Made by a program: the position numbers and the translations under genes. 64,000 nt of DNA from Streptomyces sp. NBC_01233 (GTDB lineage Bacteria; Actinomycetota; Actinomycetes; Streptomycetales; Streptomycetaceae). Each line of letters begins with the position of its first letter. The stretch's first letter is position 1. The DNA lies in assembly GCF_035989305.1 (NCBI RefSeq), contig NZ_CP108514.1:2166001-2230000 (forward strand), written 5' to 3'. Of the stretch, positions 18,488 through 25,763 are shown piece after piece. Under the pieces are notes generated by a model. It ran no database searches. It saw nothing but the letters and a program-made list of their open reading frames with translations, and was not told the DNA's origin.

Positions 18488-18928
18488 TCAGAGCACCTGC
18501 GCCTTGATGATGTCCTCCAGCGAGCCGGACGGGACCTGTCCCTGCGGCGTCAGCTTGTCGACCGCCTGCGGCAGGACCTGCGCGATCTGGTCGGCGGCCT
18601 GCTCCGGCGAGATGCCGGCCTGTTCCGCGGCCTTCTGCAGGGCCCCGTCCGGCAGCGCCTCCTTGATCTGGTCGGCGCTGACGGGCTTGTTCTCCCCGGT
18701 GCCGATCCAGGACTGCGCCTGGTCGGCGAGGCCGGACTTGGTCAGCATGTCCAGCAGGCCGCCGAGCGGATTGTTCGCGCCGTTGCCGCCGGCCGCCTGG
18801 CCGGCGCCGCCGCCCGTCAGCGCGCCGAGCAGCGAGCCGAGGATGTCGGCCCCGCCGCCGCTCCCGCCCTGGCCGCCGCCGCCCCCGAGGAGGCCGCCGA
18901 GAAGGGAGCCGAGGTCGTTACCCGCCAT
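18488..18928 (-). CDS. DUF937 / YidB-like protein
   Basis: 146 aa. The N-terminal third is Gly/Leu-rich (LGSLLGGLLGGGGGQGG, ILGSLLGALTGG). The rest is the small helical YidB/DUF937 domain (DQIKEALPDGALQKAAEQAG, ADQIAQVLPQAVDKLTPQG). AGGCAGGA precedes ATG 18928. Function unknown. It stands alone between a terminator hairpin and the divergent DUF952 gene. Confidence 0.88.
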   Translation of the reverse strand: MAGNDLGSLLGGLLGGGGGQGGSGGGADILGSLLGALTGGGAGQAAGGNGANNPLGGLLDMLTKSGLADQAQSWIGTGENKPVSADQIKEALPDGALQKAAEQAGISPEQAADQIAQVLPQAVDKLTPQGQVPSGSLEDIIKAQVL

Positions 18929-19064
18929 GGTCCTGCCTTTCGAAGAGGGGCCGGGCCGCGCGGCAGCGCCGTACCCGGCTTCGAGTCACGGACAATGTCA
19001 CCCGTACCGCCTCATGTCGCCACCTGATGCGCGGGCCTCCGGCCGCTGCGGTAGAACGATCGGC

Positions 19065-19406
19065 ATGATCTTCCACATCGTCCCGCTCGCCGACTGGGCC
19101 GCCGCGCCCGGGCTCCCGTTCGCCCCGCCCTCGCTGGACTCGGAGGGTTTCGTGCACTGTTCGGCCGATCGCCCCACGGCGCTCGCGATCGCCGACGCGC
19201 ACTACCGCGGGGTGCCGGGTACGTTGCTCGCGGTGGAGCTCGACGAGGACGCCCTGACCGCGGAGGTCCGCCGGGAGGGTGAATCGGGCGTCCGCTACCC
19301 ACATGTTCACGGCCCGCTGAACCGGGAGGCCGTGATCCACGTGTGGGAGGTCGTACGCACTCCTGGCAGTCCTGCCTCACTGGCCCCATGGGAACCGGTC
19401 CGGTGA
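19065..19406 (+). CDS. DUF952 domain protein
   Basis: 113 aa. Full DUF952 pattern: FHIVPLADW at the start, then EGFVHCSADR (conserved His/Cys), PGTLLAVELDED, YPHVHGPLN and AVIHVWEVVR. The family resembles ADP-ribosyltransferase/Tpt1-like folds, so a nucleotide-related activity is possible but unproven. The start ATG 19065 has no ribosome binding site; TAGAAC lies 7 nt upstream, so it may be leaderless. Confidence 0.88.
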   Translation: MIFHIVPLADWAAAPGLPFAPPSLDSEGFVHCSADRPTALAIADAHYRGVPGTLLAVELDEDALTAEVRREGESGVRYPHVHGPLNREAVIHVWEVVRTPGSPASLAPWEPVR

Positions 19407-19489
19407 GACGGCGCGGCACGCTTCACCTGAGGCTCGCCGCAGGCCAGGATGCTGCACGCCCTTCCCGGCCACAACGCGAGGAGAGACTC

Positions 19490-19963
19490 ATGAGCGACCC
19501 CACGCACACCGCCCGGCGCACGGTACTGGCGGCGGGCGCGGCCGCCCTGGCAGGCGGTGCGCTCACCGCCTGCGGCAGCGACGGTGAGAAGTCCCCCGAG
19601 GGACAATCGAACGGCTCGGCGTCCGCACCCGCCGCCTCGACCGCCGCCACCCCGGAATCCGGTTCGGCGGGCGCGCAGGTCCTCGCCAAGACCGCCGACG
19701 TGCCCAAGGGCGGCGGCACGATCCTCAAGGAGGAGAAGCTCGTGGTCACCCAGCCCACGGCCGGGTCCTTCCGCTGCTTCACGGCGGTCTGCCCCCACCA
19801 GGGCTGCCTGGTGAACAAGGTGGAGAACGGGAGCATCGACTGCTCCTGCCACGGCAGCAAGTTCGCGATCGCGGACGGCGCGGTGACCAAGGGTCCGTCC
19901 ACCAAGGGACTGGCGGAGAAGAAGATCAAGGTCGCGGCGGACGGCAATATCTCGCTCGCATAG
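19490..19963 (+). CDS. Rieske [2Fe-2S] protein, Tat-exported lipoprotein
   Basis: 157 aa. The N-terminus has a twin-arginine signal (TARRTVLAAGAAALAGG) ending in a lipobox (LTAC), so the protein should be anchored outside the membrane. A Ser/Ala/Pro linker (residues 30-60) leads to a Rieske domain with cluster ligands in CPHQGC and CSCHGSKF. It is a stand-alone ferredoxin-type protein, not the cytochrome bc1 subunit (no long transmembrane helix and no qcr genes). GAGGAG precedes ATG 19490. The IS110 element begins 11 bp after its stop; without that element a hairpin terminator would follow 17 nt after the stop. Confidence 0.92.
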   Translation: MSDPTHTARRTVLAAGAAALAGGALTACGSDGEKSPEGQSNGSASAPAASTAATPESGSAGAQVLAKTADVPKGGGTILKEEKLVVTQPTAGSFRCFTAVCPHQGCLVNKVENGSIDCSCHGSKFAIADGAVTKGPSTKGLAEKKIKVAADGNISLA

Positions 19964-19994
19964 CGGCAGGTCAGACACCCCATGTCGTTTGGTG

Positions 19995-21248
19995 TCAAGC
20001 GGCATGGGGGTGGGTGTGGTGGGACCAAGCGGTCGCTTCGTCGTAGCGGGTGCGGGTTTTGAGGCAGCCGTGGAGGATGCCGACGAGCCGGTTCCCGAGC
20101 TGGCGGAGGGCGGGGTTGTAGCCGGCCTCACGGGCGCGTTGCCTGTCGTAGTAGCCGCGGGCGCCGGGTGAGGACCGCAGGGCGGAGAACGCCTGGGTCT
20201 GAAGCGCGTCGGCGAGCCGGTTGTTGCGGACGTAGCGGGCCTGGACGGTGTGGCTCTTGCCGGAGGCCCTGGTGATGGGGCTCGTGCCGGCGTAGTTCTT
20301 GCGGGCCTTCGCGGACGTGTATCGGGTGGGGTCGTCTCCGAACTCGGCGAGCACCCGGGCGCCGACGATCTCACCGATGCCGGGCATCGAGAGGTAGATC
20401 TCAGCGTCCGGGTGCGCCAGAAAATGTGCCCTCACCTGCTCTTCCATCACGGCGATCTGCTCGTTCAACGCGATGATCAGACGGGCGTGAGCGGTGGCGG
20501 CGGCCGCGTAGGCGGCGGTGACCGGCTCGGGCAGGCCGAGCTGCCGCTCACGCAGCGCGCTCTGGACGGTGGCCGCTTTCGCGTCCCGGTTGTGGCGGCG
20601 GTGGCGGGTCAGGACGGCGGTGATCTGGGTGCGGGTCAGCTTCGCCGCCGTGGCCGGGGTGGGTGCCTTGATCAGCAGTTCCAGCGCGTCGGTGCTGGTC
20701 AGGGTCAGGTCCGAGTAGGCGTTCAGGGCGGCGGGGAAGTACTCGCGCAGTGTGGTGCGCAGCCGCTGGAAGGTGCGGGTGCGTTCCCAGATGAGGGTCT
20801 GGTGGGCGCGGGCGACGACCTTGACGGCCTGGGCCGCCTCGCTGTCGCCGGCCACCGGCCGCAGCTGGGCCCGGTCGATGCGGACCATGTCGGCGAGCGC
20901 GTGCGCGTCGCCCTTGTCGCTCTTGGCTCCGGAGGAGCCATACCGTTCCTTGAAGCGGTTGACCTGCCGGGGGTTGACCGCGAACACCTGGTAGCCGGAG
21001 GCGATCAGGGCCTGCACCCACGAGCCGCGGTCGGTCTCGATTGCGACCACGACGCCGGCCGGGTCCAGGTCCTCACCGCCGTGGCGGGCGACGAGTTCGT
21101 GCAGTTTCGCGATGCCCGCCACTCCTTCGGGCAGGTTCGCGGCGGCCAGTTTCCGGCCGGTCTCGTCCTGGACCTCGACATCATGGTGGTCCTCGGCCCA
21201 GTCATCACCGATCAGCAGCAACAGACCCTCCCCGGTCACGTACTTCAC
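19995..21248 (-). CDS. IS110-family recombinase (DEDD transposase)
   Basis: 417 aa. An N-terminal RuvC-like DEDD domain has LLIGDDWAEDHHDVEV (first Asp region), VVVAIETDRGSWVQALI, and DKGDAHALADMVR (last acidic pair). A coiled middle section follows. The C-terminal Transposase_20 domain has YLSMPGIGEIVGARVLAEFGD and NYAGTSPITRASGKS, the latter with the serine used as nucleophile in the family. GTG 21248 is the start. The gene looks intact. It moves the element as a circle through RNA-guided recombination in studied relatives. Confidence 0.96.
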   Translation of the reverse strand: MKYVTGEGLLLLIGDDWAEDHHDVEVQDETGRKLAAANLPEGVAGIAKLHELVARHGGEDLDPAGVVVAIETDRGSWVQALIASGYQVFAVNPRQVNRFKERYGSSGAKSDKGDAHALADMVRIDRAQLRPVAGDSEAAQAVKVVARAHQTLIWERTRTFQRLRTTLREYFPAALNAYSDLTLTSTDALELLIKAPTPATAAKLTRTQITAVLTRHRRHNRDAKAATVQSALRERQLGLPEPVTAAYAAAATAHARLIIALNEQIAVMEEQVRAHFLAHPDAEIYLSMPGIGEIVGARVLAEFGDDPTRYTSAKARKNYAGTSPITRASGKSHTVQARYVRNNRLADALQTQAFSALRSSPGARGYYDRQRAREAGYNPALRQLGNRLVGILHGCLKTRTRYDEATAWSHHTHPHAA

Positions 21249-21264
21249 CCAGCGGTGCAGCCTG

Positions 21265-21414
21265 CGGAAGGCACGGCACGCGGCCTAATGGATCCAGTGC
21301 TCACGCCCCGTGGGGCGGGCACGCCACCCCATCAGCGGTCTGGCCTCCCGGCCGACCAGCAAGGGCACGGTCTGACCTCAGAGCTCGAAGGCTCCGGCGT
21401 CGAAAGTGCTCACC
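21265..21414 (-). ncRNA. Candidate bridge RNA (seekRNA) of the IS110 element
   Basis: The region lies between the proposed left end and the recombinase start and has no ORF. Reading 5'->3' on the minus strand: a small hairpin (GAGC/GCTC near 21380-21395); AGGTCAG at 21378-21372, complementary to core plus right target (CTGACCT); a stem GGTC-GGCC/GGCC-GACC at 21357-21337; ATGGGGTG (21332-21325), the same as the element's right end; hairpin GCCCC/GGGGC (21316-21305); GTGAGCACT (21304-21296), the same as the element's left end. The target-loop then donor-loop order matches IS621-type bridge RNAs. RNA boundaries and pairing are not proven. I found only a weak left-target guide (GCCAG at 21344-21340). 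Confidence 0.45.
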
Positions 21415-21422
21415 AGCTGGCG

Positions 21423-21455
21423 GCTACGGAACCGAGCATTCCCCGGTTCCGTAGC
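21423..21455. terminator. 12-bp perfect hairpin beside IS110, native Rieske terminator?
   Basis: GCTACGGAACCG / CGGTTCCGTAGC with a 9-nt loop. In the rebuilt empty site it lies 17 nt after the Rieske stop. It also overlaps the -35 region of the nucleotidyltransferase promoter. Confidence 0.6.
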
Positions 21456-21469
21456 TCCCATTAGGCGTC

Positions 21470-21475
21470 TACCCT
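21470..21475 (+). promoter_or_regulatory. -10 element (TACCCT), probable leaderless RlaP-A mRNA
   Basis: TACCCT, then 6 nt, then ATG 21482; no Shine-Dalgarno. A poor -35 (TTCCGT) lies 17 nt upstream, inside the hairpin at 21423-21455. Confidence 0.5.
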
Positions 21476-21481
21476 CCCCGG

Positions 21482-22162
21482 ATGGACGATCTGACGCTGG
21501 TACGGGACCACACGGTCTACCGGTGTGTGATGGGTTCCCGGGCGTTCGGGCTGGCGACGGAGGCGAGCGACACCGACCGGCGCGGTGTCTACCTCGCCCC
21601 GACGCCGCTGTTCTGGCGGTTCGAGAAGCCCCCCACGCACGTGGAGGGCCCGCGGGACGAGGAGTTCTCCTGGGAGCTGGAGCGCTTCTGCGCACTCGCG
21701 CTGCGGGCCAACCCGAACATCCTGGAGTGCCTGCACTCCCCCCTGGTGGACGAGCTCACGCCGGTGGGTGAGGAACTGCTCTCGCTGCGCGAGGCCTTCC
21801 TCTCCCGCCGGGCCCACACCACCTTCAGCCGGTACGCCGCCTCCCAGCACGGCAAACTCCTCGCCGACGTCCGCGTCCACGGCGCCCCGCGCTGGAAGCA
21901 CGCCATGCACCTGCTGCGCCTGCTGCTGTCCTGCCGCGACCTGCTGCGCACGGGCCGCCTGAGCATCGATGCCGGCCCGCACCGCGACCGCCTCCTCGCC
22001 GTCCGCCGCGGGGAGCTCGCCTGGGACGAGGTCGACGCCTGGATGGCCCGTCTCCAGGAGGAGACCGAGACCGCCCTGGCCACCACTCCCCTGCCCGCGG
22101 AGCCGGACCTCGCCCGTGTCGAGGACTTCCTGGTGCGGGCCCGCCGCGCGTCAGTCGCGTAG
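21482..22162 (+). CDS. RlaP-like Pol-beta nucleotidyltransferase (copy A)
   Basis: 226 aa. Pol-beta-superfamily fold with the nucleotide-binding GSRAFGLATEASDTDRRGVYLAP (G-S ... D-X-D-X-R-G) at residues 18-40 and a further acidic pair in EEFSWELERF. A helical part follows (RANPNILECLHSPLV, HTTFSRYAASQHGKLL). COG3541-type enzymes are linked with RNA repair or NAD/ADP-ribose metabolism in other genomes; the substrate here is unknown. All active-site acids are present. Its 3' end overlaps copy B by 12 bp, tail to tail. It faces the NAD cluster but is on the opposite strand with its own leaderless-type promoter. Confidence 0.85.
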   Translation: MDDLTLVRDHTVYRCVMGSRAFGLATEASDTDRRGVYLAPTPLFWRFEKPPTHVEGPRDEEFSWELERFCALALRANPNILECLHSPLVDELTPVGEELLSLREAFLSRRAHTTFSRYAASQHGKLLADVRVHGAPRWKHAMHLLRLLLSCRDLLRTGRLSIDAGPHRDRLLAVRRGELAWDEVDAWMARLQEETETALATTPLPAEPDLARVEDFLVRARRASVA

Positions 22163-22909
22163 CGCCCGGCGCCGTACGACGAACTCGTCGAGGGCGTCGT
22201 ACGCCGACCCGTGCTCGGGCAGCGCGGAGGCGGACCGCGCCCCGTCCAGGACCGCGTGCAGCGCCTCGAAGTCCGCGCGCACCCCGCCGACGGCCGGGCC
22301 CTCGTAGCCCCCGTGTTCGGCGGCGGCCTTCGCCTCGATCAGGGCGGCGAGGTACGGGGGCGCCTCGGGCACCTCGGCCAGCAGGGTCGGCAGGTGCGCC
22401 TGCACCGTGCCCGACCGCATCAGGTGGATGCCGGTCAGCAGCGCCCGGAACGCGTAGAGCAGCGGCTTGAGTTCGGCGGCCTTCTCGAAGAGCCGCCACT
22501 GCGTGTTGGCGAACCCCCGGTAGTGGTGGGCGTGGTGGGAGGTCAGCACGCCCGGGGCCAGCGCGATCAGCTCCTCGTGCGCCGGTGTCGTGTGGACCAC
22601 GAGCGGGGAGAGCAGCTGTTCCAGGACGTAGCCGTTGCGGTTCAGCATCAGGCGGACAAACTTGCGCAGGTCGTGCGTGACGAGGTCCATCTCCACGTCG
22701 TCCCGGTCCCACATGCGGGTGCGGGTCTCCTCCGGTTCGCGCAGGCCGAGGAGGGCCTGCGCCGGCAGGAGATGGGCGCCCCGCAGGTCGATGTCGGAGT
22801 CCCGGGACGGGAAGCCGTACAGGTGGGCGCCCGACACCGTGGCGAAGAGCAGCGGATCGGGCTGCTCCGCCACGACGGGGGTCAGGTCGATACTCAGTGC
22901 GTCCAGCAT
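22151..22909 (-). CDS. RlaP-like Pol-beta nucleotidyltransferase (copy B)
   Basis: 252 aa, paralogue of copy A. The active-site signature is SGAHLYGFPSRDSDIDLRGAHLLP at residues 26-49, with the third acidic residue in DVEMDLVTHDL. RNGYVLEQLLSPLV corresponds to RANPNILECLHSPLV of copy A. Last gene of the pnuC-nadR-nrtR-ADPRGH run; ATG 22909 begins 3 nt after the ADP-ribosylglycohydrolase stop with only a weak ribosome binding site, so coupled translation is likely. The context suggests a role in nucleotidyl transfer to RNA or to ADP-ribosylated or NAD-derived substrates. That is inference from neighbours and the family. Confidence 0.85.
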   Translation of the reverse strand: MLDALSIDLTPVVAEQPDPLLFATVSGAHLYGFPSRDSDIDLRGAHLLPAQALLGLREPEETRTRMWDRDDVEMDLVTHDLRKFVRLMLNRNGYVLEQLLSPLVVHTTPAHEELIALAPGVLTSHHAHHYRGFANTQWRLFEKAAELKPLLYAFRALLTGIHLMRSGTVQAHLPTLLAEVPEAPPYLAALIEAKAAAEHGGYEGPAVGGVRADFEALHAVLDGARSASALPEHGSAYDALDEFVVRRRALRD

Positions 22910-22912
22910 GGA

Positions 22913-23923
22913 TCAAGCATCCCAAAGGGTGCCGAAGGCCAGGAGTTCGTCCCGGTACTCGATGCGGCCCTCCCAGTCCCGGGGCCAGACGTCGGCGCCG
23001 AGGTGGGCTCCGGCGAAGGCGCCGGCGAGACAGGCTATGGAGTCCGAGTCGCCCCGCGTGCAGGCCGCCCGGCGCAGGGCCAGGAGGGGCTCGTCGGGGA
23101 AGAGGAGGAAGCACTGGAGGGCCGTGGCGAGGGCTTCCTCGGCGATCCAGCCGTCGCCGGTGGTCAGGCAGGGGTCGGTCTCCGGGGAGGGGGACCGCAG
23201 GGCGGCCGCCAGCCGGTCCAAGGCCGCCAGGCACTCGTCCCAGCCCCGCGCCATGAAGGACTCGGGCGAGGCGTCGCTGGCGGTCCGCATCCAGAGGTCG
23301 CCGAGCCAGCGCTCGTGGTAGCGGGTGCGGTTCTCCAGGGCGTACGAGCGCAGCCGTCCGACCAGGCCCGTCACCTCGGTGCCCGCGGCCAGCAGGTGCA
23401 CCGCCCGCGCCGTCAGGTCGGAGGCGGCGAGCGCCGTCGGGTGGCCGTGGGTGAGGGCCGACTGGAGCTGGGCGGCGCCCGCCCGCTCCTCGTCCGTCCA
23501 GCCCGGCACCAGCCCGACCGGGACCACGCGCATGTTCGCGCCGCAGCCCTTGGAGCCGACCTGGCTGGCCTCCCGCCAGTCCCGCTCGGGCAGGTTCAGG
23601 AGGCTGCAGGCCTTGAGGCAGGTGTTCCCGGGTGCCCGGTTGTTCTCCGGGGAGTGGTACCAGTCGACGAACTCCTCGCGGACCGGGCGGGCCAGGCGCA
23701 GCGGGCCGATCGGGCCGCGCTCCGCGGCGGTGCGCATCCCGCGCGCGAGGGCGAGGGTCATCTGGGTGTCGTCCGTGACGATCGCCGGGCGGGGGAGCTT
23801 CATCTCCCGCCACGGGCCCGTCTTGGCCAGGATCGAGGGCACGTCGTTGAACTCGGTCGGGAAGCCGAGGGCGTCGCCCAGGGCCAGGCCGATCAGGGCG
23901 CCCGTCGCGGCTCGCTTCGTCAT
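22913..23923 (-). CDS. ADP-ribosylglycohydrolase family protein
   Basis: 336 aa. Removes ADP-ribose from protein, nucleic acid or small-molecule acceptors (DraG/ARH3-like). Metal-binding residues are recognisable: GALIGLALGDALGFPTEF near the N-terminus, TDDTQMTLALARGM at about residues 50-63, and the C-terminal GDSDSIACLAGAFAGAHLG. Residues YHSPENNRAPGNTCL and GSKGCGANMRVVP form the usual central block. ATG 23923 overlaps the NUDIX stop (ATGA). Its place beside NAD salvage genes suggests recycling of ADP-ribose or nicotinamide from ADP-ribosylated molecules. Confidence 0.93.
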   Translation of the reverse strand: MTKRAATGALIGLALGDALGFPTEFNDVPSILAKTGPWREMKLPRPAIVTDDTQMTLALARGMRTAAERGPIGPLRLARPVREEFVDWYHSPENNRAPGNTCLKACSLLNLPERDWREASQVGSKGCGANMRVVPVGLVPGWTDEERAGAAQLQSALTHGHPTALAASDLTARAVHLLAAGTEVTGLVGRLRSYALENRTRYHERWLGDLWMRTASDASPESFMARGWDECLAALDRLAAALRSPSPETDPCLTTGDGWIAEEALATALQCFLLFPDEPLLALRRAACTRGDSDSIACLAGAFAGAHLGADVWPRDWEGRIEYRDELLAFGTLWDA

Positions 23924-24687
23924 CGGGTAGGTCCTTCCGGTCGGAGCAGAGGGGGATGGAGGGCGGTCGCCGGGCCGGGCCGGTAGAGGGCGGCCGGTTT
24001 GCCGCGGCCGCCGGTCAGCCGGGCGGCGCCCGGCACGGCCTCGACGAACCCGGGCGTCGTCAGGACCTTGCGGCGGAAGTTGGGGCGGTCGAGGGCGGTG
24101 TCCCAGACGGTCTCGTAGACGGCCCGGAGCTCGCCCAGGGTGAACTCGGGCGGGCAGAAGGCGGTGGCCAGGCAGGTGTACTCCAGCTTCGAGCCGATCC
24201 GCTCCCGTGCGTCCGCCAGGATCACGGCGTGGTCGAAGGCGAGGTCGCAGACCTCCCCGACCGGCAGCCAGCGGGCGTGCGCCGCGTCCCCGCCGCCCTC
24301 CGCCGCCGGCTCGGGCATGTCCGGGACGAGGGCCGTGAAGGCCACCGAGACCACCCGCATCCGCGGATCCCGGTCCGGTTCGCTGTACGTGCGCAGCTGC
24401 TCCAGGTGGAGCGCCGCCACCACCCGCTCCGGCAGGCCGGTCTCCTCGGCCAGTTCGCGCCGGGCGGCGGCCTCCGCGGACTCCCGCGGCAGGACGAAGC
24501 CCCCGGGCAGCGCCCAGGCCCCCGCGTACGGCTCCTGGCCGCGCCGGATCAGCAGCACGTGCAGGGCCCCGTCGCGCACGGTGAACACGGCCAGGTCGAC
24601 CGTCACCGCGAACGGCTCGAAGGCGAGCGGAGCGAGATGGGGGTCCCCCCGGCCGGAGGCTGGGGGAGGGTCATAGCCGGCGGTCAT
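23920..24687 (-). CDS. nrtR: NrtR-type NUDIX hydrolase / NAD regulator
   Basis: 255 aa. Residues 30-170 are a NUDIX domain with a complete box GGFVLPRESAEAAARRELAE followed by ETG (GX5EX7REUXEEXG), so hydrolase activity towards ADP-ribose-like compounds is possible. The C-terminal winged helix (FTLGELRAVYETVWDTALDRPNFRRKVL) is the NrtR DNA-binding module. NrtR proteins are known repressors of NAD biosynthesis and salvage genes that sense ADP-ribose-type ligands. ATG 24687 overlaps the nadR stop as ATGA. Residues about 4-14 (DPPPASGRGDP) are encoded by a 33-nt dispersed palindromic repeat inserted in frame. A matching palindrome stands before pnuC. The gene name is inference from architecture. 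Confidence 0.85.
   Translation of the reverse strand: MTAGYDPPPASGRGDPHLAPLAFEPFAVTVDLAVFTVRDGALHVLLIRRGQEPYAGAWALPGGFVLPRESAEAAARRELAEETGLPERVVAALHLEQLRTYSEPDRDPRMRVVSVAFTALVPDMPEPAAEGGGDAAHARWLPVGEVCDLAFDHAVILADARERIGSKLEYTCLATAFCPPEFTLGELRAVYETVWDTALDRPNFRRKVLTTPGFVEAVPGAARLTGGRGKPAALYRPGPATALHPPLLRPEGPTR
24639..24671. repeat. 33-nt dispersed palindromic repeat inside nrtR-like gene
   Basis: Arms GGGGGTCCCCCC and CTGGGGGAGGGT with a 9-nt centre, exactly 33 nt, so the reading frame is kept. It encodes 11 residues of the protein's N-terminus. Confidence 0.85.
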
Positions 24688-25763
24688 CGGTTCTCCGGAA
24701 GGGGGTCGGTGAAGTGCCAGCCCTCGGCCAGCAGCTCGTCCACGGCAGCGACGGCCGTCTCCAGCCGGGCCGCCCGGTCCCCGCGCACGACGAGGAAACG
24801 CCTCCCGGTGCGCTCCAGTTCCGCCCGGAACCGCCCGGTCATCCAGGGTCTGAGCTGCGGTCCGTCCCGCAGCCCGTCGTCCTCGAAGGGCACGTCGGCG
24901 TGGTCGGTCAGCAGGTACAGGTCCCGTCGGGTCAGGGCGGCGGCCCGCTCGACCTCGGGGTTGCGGTCGCCCATGTACCGCTCGTGCCAGATCCCGGTCG
25001 CGAAGGAGTCGGTGTCGCAGAACAGCACCGGGGAGCCGAGCCGGGCGGCCCGCTCCTCGTCCGCGTCCTGGTGGCGCGCGATGACCGGGAACTCCTCCGA
25101 GGTGAAGGACACGTCCGCCCAGGACGCCGCCGGGTCGGCCGCGCGGGCCGCCGCCAGCTTCTCCTCGCTGTACCGGCGGCCGTACTCGGCGACCCAGCCG
25201 GTCTTGGCCCAGACGCCGCCGAGCCGCCGGTAGTGGTCCGCCAGGGCGCGCGACAGCGTGGTGGTCCCGGTGGACTCCGCGCCCAGGACGACGACCCGCC
25301 GGGTCAGCGCGGCGCGCACGGCCGGCCCGAGGAACTCCCAGGAGCCGACCGGGTCCCTGCGGACCGCCGTCCCGGACACCGGGAACAGCGTCCGCTCCCG
25401 GTCCACCAGGACCTCCTCGGCGCCGAACCGCCGGGCGAGCTCGCTCCCGTACTCCTCCGAGGTGAACACGGCGTCCACCCGTCCGGGGACCGCGCCGCGG
25501 AAGACGGCCATGTGCGCCTCCCAGATCTCCGGGTCGTGCAGGTCGACCGGGATGTCGTCGACCGCGCCGACGACCTCGGCCCCGGGGTGCGCCTCGCGCA
25601 TCCAGGCGATCCGGTCTGCGAGCGGGACCGACTCCACCGAGGCCGCGCACACCAGCACCGTCAGCCGCTCGCACTGGTCCTGGGCGGTGCGCACGAGGTG
25701 GTGGTGCCCGGCGTGCGGCGGGTAGAACTTGCCGAGGACCAGGCCGTGCCCGTGGCGTCTCAT
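24684..25763 (-). CDS. nadR: Bifunctional NMN adenylyltransferase / ribosylnicotinamide kinase
   Basis: 359 aa. The N-terminal nucleotidyltransferase has VLGKFYPPHAGHHHLVRTA (the [H]-X-G-H motif, here HAGH) and the C-terminal-side signature of the same domain, FPVSGTAVRRDP. The C-terminal P-loop kinase begins at VVLGAESTGTTTLSRALADHY (Walker A G-X4-G-T-T-T, Thr in place of the usual Lys) and has FCDTDSFATGIWHERY and YLLTDHADVPFEDDGLRDGP. Together they convert nicotinamide riboside to NMN and NAD. There is no N-terminal HTH, so this is not a self-regulating NadR as in enterics. ATG 25763 overlaps the pnuC stop (ATGA). Confidence 0.93.
   Translation of the reverse strand: MRRHGHGLVLGKFYPPHAGHHHLVRTAQDQCERLTVLVCAASVESVPLADRIAWMREAHPGAEVVGAVDDIPVDLHDPEIWEAHMAVFRGAVPGRVDAVFTSEEYGSELARRFGAEEVLVDRERTLFPVSGTAVRRDPVGSWEFLGPAVRAALTRRVVVLGAESTGTTTLSRALADHYRRLGGVWAKTGWVAEYGRRYSEEKLAAARAADPAASWADVSFTSEEFPVIARHQDADEERAARLGSPVLFCDTDSFATGIWHERYMGDRNPEVERAAALTRRDLYLLTDHADVPFEDDGLRDGPQLRPWMTGRFRAELERTGRRFLVVRGDRAARLETAVAAVDELLAEGWHFTDPLPENR

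Larger units (their letters stand above)
19975..21416 (-). mobile_element. IS110-family insertion sequence (proposed ends with CT core)
   Basis: About 1.44 kb, one recombinase gene plus a 168-nt non-coding left end. IS110 elements leave no reliable terminal inverted repeats, so the ends are inferred. On the element's strand, the right end reads ATGGGGTG-T-CT-GACCTGCC and the left end CCAG-CT-G-GTGAGCACT; CT is the core dinucleotide in IS621. The segments ATGGGGTG and GTGAGCACT both recur in the non-coding left end (21325-21332 and 21296-21304) around a hairpin, as donor guides would. The rebuilt empty site, GGCAGGTC-AG-CTGGCGGC on the plus strand, joins the Rieske stop to a 12-bp hairpin. The presence of an IS110 element is certain; the exact ends are a hypothesis. 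Confidence 0.8.

Noticed and set aside
19968..21378. 9-bp inverted repeat AGGTCAGAC / GTCTGACCT flanking the transposase gene as terminal inverted repeats
   Set aside because: IS110 elements usually lack such ends. The right copy lies inside the non-coding end and is better explained as a guide complementary to core plus target. The CT-core ends at 19975 and 21416 fit the two donor matches and the rebuilt terminator.
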